This document shows positions 59,863-64,000 of a DNA stretch of 64,000 nt, piece after piece (position 1 is the first letter of the stretch; each line of letters starts with the position of its first letter). The stretch is from Herbidospora daliensis (GTDB lineage: Bacteria; Actinomycetota; Actinomycetes; Streptosporangiales; Streptosporangiaceae). The DNA lies in NCBI RefSeq assembly GCF_001570585.1, contig NZ_BBXF01000003.1, forward strand, positions 1,027,353 through 1,091,352, written 5' to 3'. The position numbers were made by a program, and so were the translations under genes. The notes beneath the pieces are model-generated. The model did not search any database and was not told where the DNA came from. It worked only from the letters and a program-made list of their open reading frames with translations.

Positions 59863-60789
59863 TTACGGCAGGAGAACGACCCGTCCCCGCAGTCCGCCCT
59901 CGGCCATCCGGATGTGCGCGGCGGCCGCCTCGGTGAGCGGATAGGTCGCGGCCACCCGGACCGTCACCTTGCCCGCGTCCACCAGCCCGGTGAGCGCCTC
60001 CAGCTGGTCGCGGGCCGAGTGGGCCCACATGACCTGCGACGTGATGCCGCGCCCCTCGCCGGGCACGCCGTCGATGACCACGGACACGAACCCGCCGCCG
60101 TCGCGCACGGCGTCGTGGGCGGCCTGCACCAGCTTCGCCGGGTCGACGGCCCCGTCGACGCCCTCGGGCAGCAGCTCGCGCACCTTCGCGACGTCGTCGA
60201 CGACGTACTGCGCGCCGAACGCCCGCAGGACCTCCTCGTCGGCGGCCCGCGCCAGCGCGACGACCGTGAGGCCGCGCAGCGCGGCCAGCTGCACCAGCAT
60301 GCCGCCGACGCTCCCGGCCGCGCCGGTGACCAGCAGGGTCGAGCCCTCCGGCAGATCGAGGATGTCGAGGCACTGCCACGCGGTCAGGCCCGGCAGCGGG
60401 AGGCCGGCGGCCCGCTCGGCGGGCCACTCGGCGGGCACGGGGGCGAGTTCGTCGACGCCGATGACCGCCTGGTCGGCGTACGGGCCGAAGTCGCGGCCGA
60501 AACCGCCCCAGGTCGAGGCGGCCATGACGCGGTCGCCGACCGCGACGCCGGTGACGTCGGGGCCGAGGGCCTCCACGATCCCGGCGACGTCGCAGCCCAT
60601 GCCGGTCTGCTCGCGGGCCGGGGCGCCGTGCAGGACCAGGCCGCCGCCGCGGATGAACAGGTCGACGGGGTTGACCGCCGCCGCCTCGACCCGGATGCGG
60701 ACCTGGCCGGGCCCCGGCTCGGGGGCCGGCGCCTCCACGGTCAGCAGGGCCTCCGGGCCCCCGTAGTTCCTGACGACCACCGCGCGCAT
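59863..60789 (-). CDS. NADP-dependent quinone oxidoreductase-like protein
   Basis: 308 aa medium-chain reductase without zinc. AVVVRNYGGPEALLTVEAPA at the start, AVNPVDLFIRGG, GCDVAGIVEALG, nucleotide site VTGAAGSVGGMLVQLAALRG. This is the QOR/zeta-crystallin group. Reduces quinones or enones with NADPH. An AT-rich stretch upstream (60824-60858) likely contains its promoter. Confidence 0.92.
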   Translation of the reverse strand: MRAVVVRNYGGPEALLTVEAPAPEPGPGQVRIRVEAAAVNPVDLFIRGGGLVLHGAPAREQTGMGCDVAGIVEALGPDVTGVAVGDRVMAASTWGGFGRDFGPYADQAVIGVDELAPVPAEWPAERAAGLPLPGLTAWQCLDILDLPEGSTLLVTGAAGSVGGMLVQLAALRGLTVVALARAADEEVLRAFGAQYVVDDVAKVRELLPEGVDGAVDPAKLVQAAHDAVRDGGGFVSVVIDGVPGEGRGITSQVMWAHSARDQLEALTGLVDAGKVTVRVAATYPLTEAAAAHIRMAEGGLRGRVVLLP

Positions 60790-60858
60790 TGGTTCTCCTC
60801 CGGTGAGGGGGTCCCGAGGCTGATGATCGTAATAGATATTTCAACCAATAATCAGACA

Positions 60859-60890
60859 AGGAACCCCGGGCGGAATCGCCCGGGGTTCCT
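60859..60890 (-). terminator. Perfect 14-bp hairpin, terminator of the chitinase gene
   Basis: aggaaccccgggcg (60859-60872), gaat, cgcccggggttcct (60877-60890). Perfect stem, four-base loop, ten bases after the chitinase stop and followed on the minus strand by a T-rich run (ttgtctgatt). Strong intrinsic terminator. Confidence 0.92.
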
Positions 60891-60899
60891 ATTCAGCGT

Positions 60900-63155
<2,256 letters not shown>

Positions 63156-63225
63156 CGAGCTACTCCACGTCCGGGGGGAAGGGGATGCGGCGGGACGCGC
63201 CGGGAACAGGTGGTTCCCGTCCAAC

Positions 63226-63250
63226 TAATAGGAAGCTTTCCTTTTAATTA
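63226..63250. promoter_or_regulatory. Palindromic operator-like element before the chitinase gene
   Basis: aggaa (63230-63234), gct, ttcct (63238-63242), within an AT-rich context (taatagg...ccttttaatta), 70-95 bases before the chitinase ATG. Similar AGGAAx(3)TTCCT palindromes recur, from memory, upstream of secreted glycosidases in several actinomycetes; not the DasR site. Confidence 0.4.
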
Positions 63251-63280
63251 GGGCGAACGTAACCCGCGTCACAGATCCCG

Positions 63281-63853
63281 TCAATGGGCGCGCAGGGAAC
63301 GCCAGATCGGGCCGGGCAGCGCGTCGGCGGCGGCGTCCAGGTCGAGGCCCGGCGCGCCCGCCAGCACCCGGCGCGTGGTCTCGGCCAGTGGCCCGATGAG
63401 CAGCATCTCGATCAGCGCCGGGGGCAGGTCGGCGATCTCCCCGGCCGCGACGCGCGGCGCGAACCAGGCGGTCAGGCGGGCCATCAGGGGCGCCTTGCGG
63501 GCCGCGACGGCGGCGGCGTGCGGCTCGACGAGGGGAGCGGCGTGGATGAACCGGGCCTTCGGGGCCGCGTCGCGGGCGAAGGCCAGATAGGCGCGCACGA
63601 TCGCACGCACCCCCTCCTCGGTGCCCTCCGCTTGTTCGGCCGCCTCGATGAGGCGGGTGAGCAGGTCGTCCATGCACTCGGAGTAGAGGGCGGCGGCCAG
63701 CCCGTCGAAGCTGCCGAAGTGGTGGTAGAGGCTGCCCACGCTGACGCCGCTGCGCGCGGTCACCGCGCGCAGGGTGAAGTCGCCGTCGGTGAACGCCGCC
63801 AGGGCGGTGCCGAGCAGTCTGCGGATCGTGGCCTCGCTGCGGGCCTGCCTCAC
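63281..63853 (-). CDS. TetR-family transcriptional regulator
   Basis: 190 aa from GTG 63851-63853, overlapping the upstream stop (GTGA). HTH: ARSEATIRRLLGTALAAFTD, FTLRAVTARSGVSVGSLYHH, FGSFDGLAAALYSECMDDLL. The rest is a variable ligand-binding domain with ARKAPLMARLTAWFAPRVAA. Coupled to the SDR gene upstream, which is the most likely target. Ligand unknown. Confidence 0.9.
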   Translation of the reverse strand: MRQARSEATIRRLLGTALAAFTDGDFTLRAVTARSGVSVGSLYHHFGSFDGLAAALYSECMDDLLTRLIEAAEQAEGTEEGVRAIVRAYLAFARDAAPKARFIHAAPLVEPHAAAVAARKAPLMARLTAWFAPRVAAGEIADLPPALIEMLLIGPLAETTRRVLAGAPGLDLDAAADALPGPIWRSLRAH

Positions 63854-64000
63854 GCGACCCCCGACAACGTCTCCGCCTGCTCCCACAACCGCAGGCCGAG
63901 GTCGCGGTCGACGGTCATCGGGATCTCCTTCAGCTCGTCGTAGTAGCGGCCGGTGGTGGACCGCGTGGTCAGCGCCACCACGGGGGCCGCGCCCTGCTCG
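63850..64000 (-). CDS. C-terminal end of a short-chain dehydrogenase-like protein (cut by window)
   Basis: Only the last 49 codons are in the window: PVVALTTRSTTGRYYDELKE then RDLGLRLWEQAETLSGVA and TGA at 63850-63852. The end TTGRYxDELxE...LWExxE is typical of SDR proteins of the oxidoreductase/retinol dehydrogenase-like group. No catalytic motif is visible, so the call is tentative. Confidence 0.6.
   Translation of the reverse strand, partial: EQGAAPVVALTTRSTTGRYYDELKEIPMTVDRDLGLRLWEQAETLSGVA

Overview
High-GC actinomycete chromosome segment. The DUF families seen (DUF1931, DUF2231, DUF2243, DUF3618, DUF4383), an Lsr2-type protein and the many GTG starts would suit a Streptosporangiales-like filamentous actinobacterium; the order is inferred and not proven from this window. 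I see no rRNA, no CRISPR array and no intact tRNA.

Layout. (1) 1-1185: 3'-truncated ABC-F ATPase, probably core chromosome. (2) 1.3-6.4 kb: an insertion-sequence graveyard with three decayed integrase-core transposases and an IS5-type transposase, around a lipoprotein gene, a possible 58-aa peptide gene and the 5' stump of an ApeA-like HEPN defence gene. (3) 6.8-18.9 kb: a three-gene, minus-strand, translationally coupled defence operon: a 1720-aa helicase/DUF1998 protein ending in a DUF559/Vsr-like nuclease domain, an SNF2-type helicase (DrmD-like) and an Eco57I-type methyltransferase (DrmMI-like). It resembles class 1 DISARM, but separate drmA, drmB and drmC genes are missing. (4) 19.4-20.8 kb: a dead tyrosine integrase followed by a 52-bp tRNA-Lys 3'-end (att) sequence. 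(5) 20.8-36.5 kb: a second putative island ending in an intact paralogous integrase and a second copy of that sequence. Its cargo is a stress operon, dnaK-grpE-cbpA-cbpM-clpB-trx-(cNMP/TrxR-like)-DUF1931-ADH, facing an SRPBCC-ADH pair. (6) 36.6-64 kb: mostly ordinary chromosome with a PemK/MazF-like toxin, Lsr2-like protein, PHP phosphoesterase, peptidase, a redox/membrane stress cluster (DUF2231, ferritin-like, hemerythrin, CtaG, DUF2243, DUF3618, holin-like, DUF4383), PLP decarboxylase, methionine aminopeptidase, Tex, a WD40 protein and a secreted GH18 chitinase.

How it fits together. Two related integrative elements appear to have used the same tRNA-Lys 3' end in tandem. The left one is associated with phage defence and its integrase is dead. 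The right one carries protein-folding and redox repair and its integrase looks intact. In the defence operon the methyltransferase could mark self DNA while the two helicases and the fused nuclease act on unmarked DNA. In the stress operon DnaK/GrpE/CbpA and ClpB would refold or disaggregate proteins, CbpM would tune CbpA, and the thioredoxin and dehydrogenases would deal with oxidised thiols and aldehydes. These functional readings are inferences from protein families.
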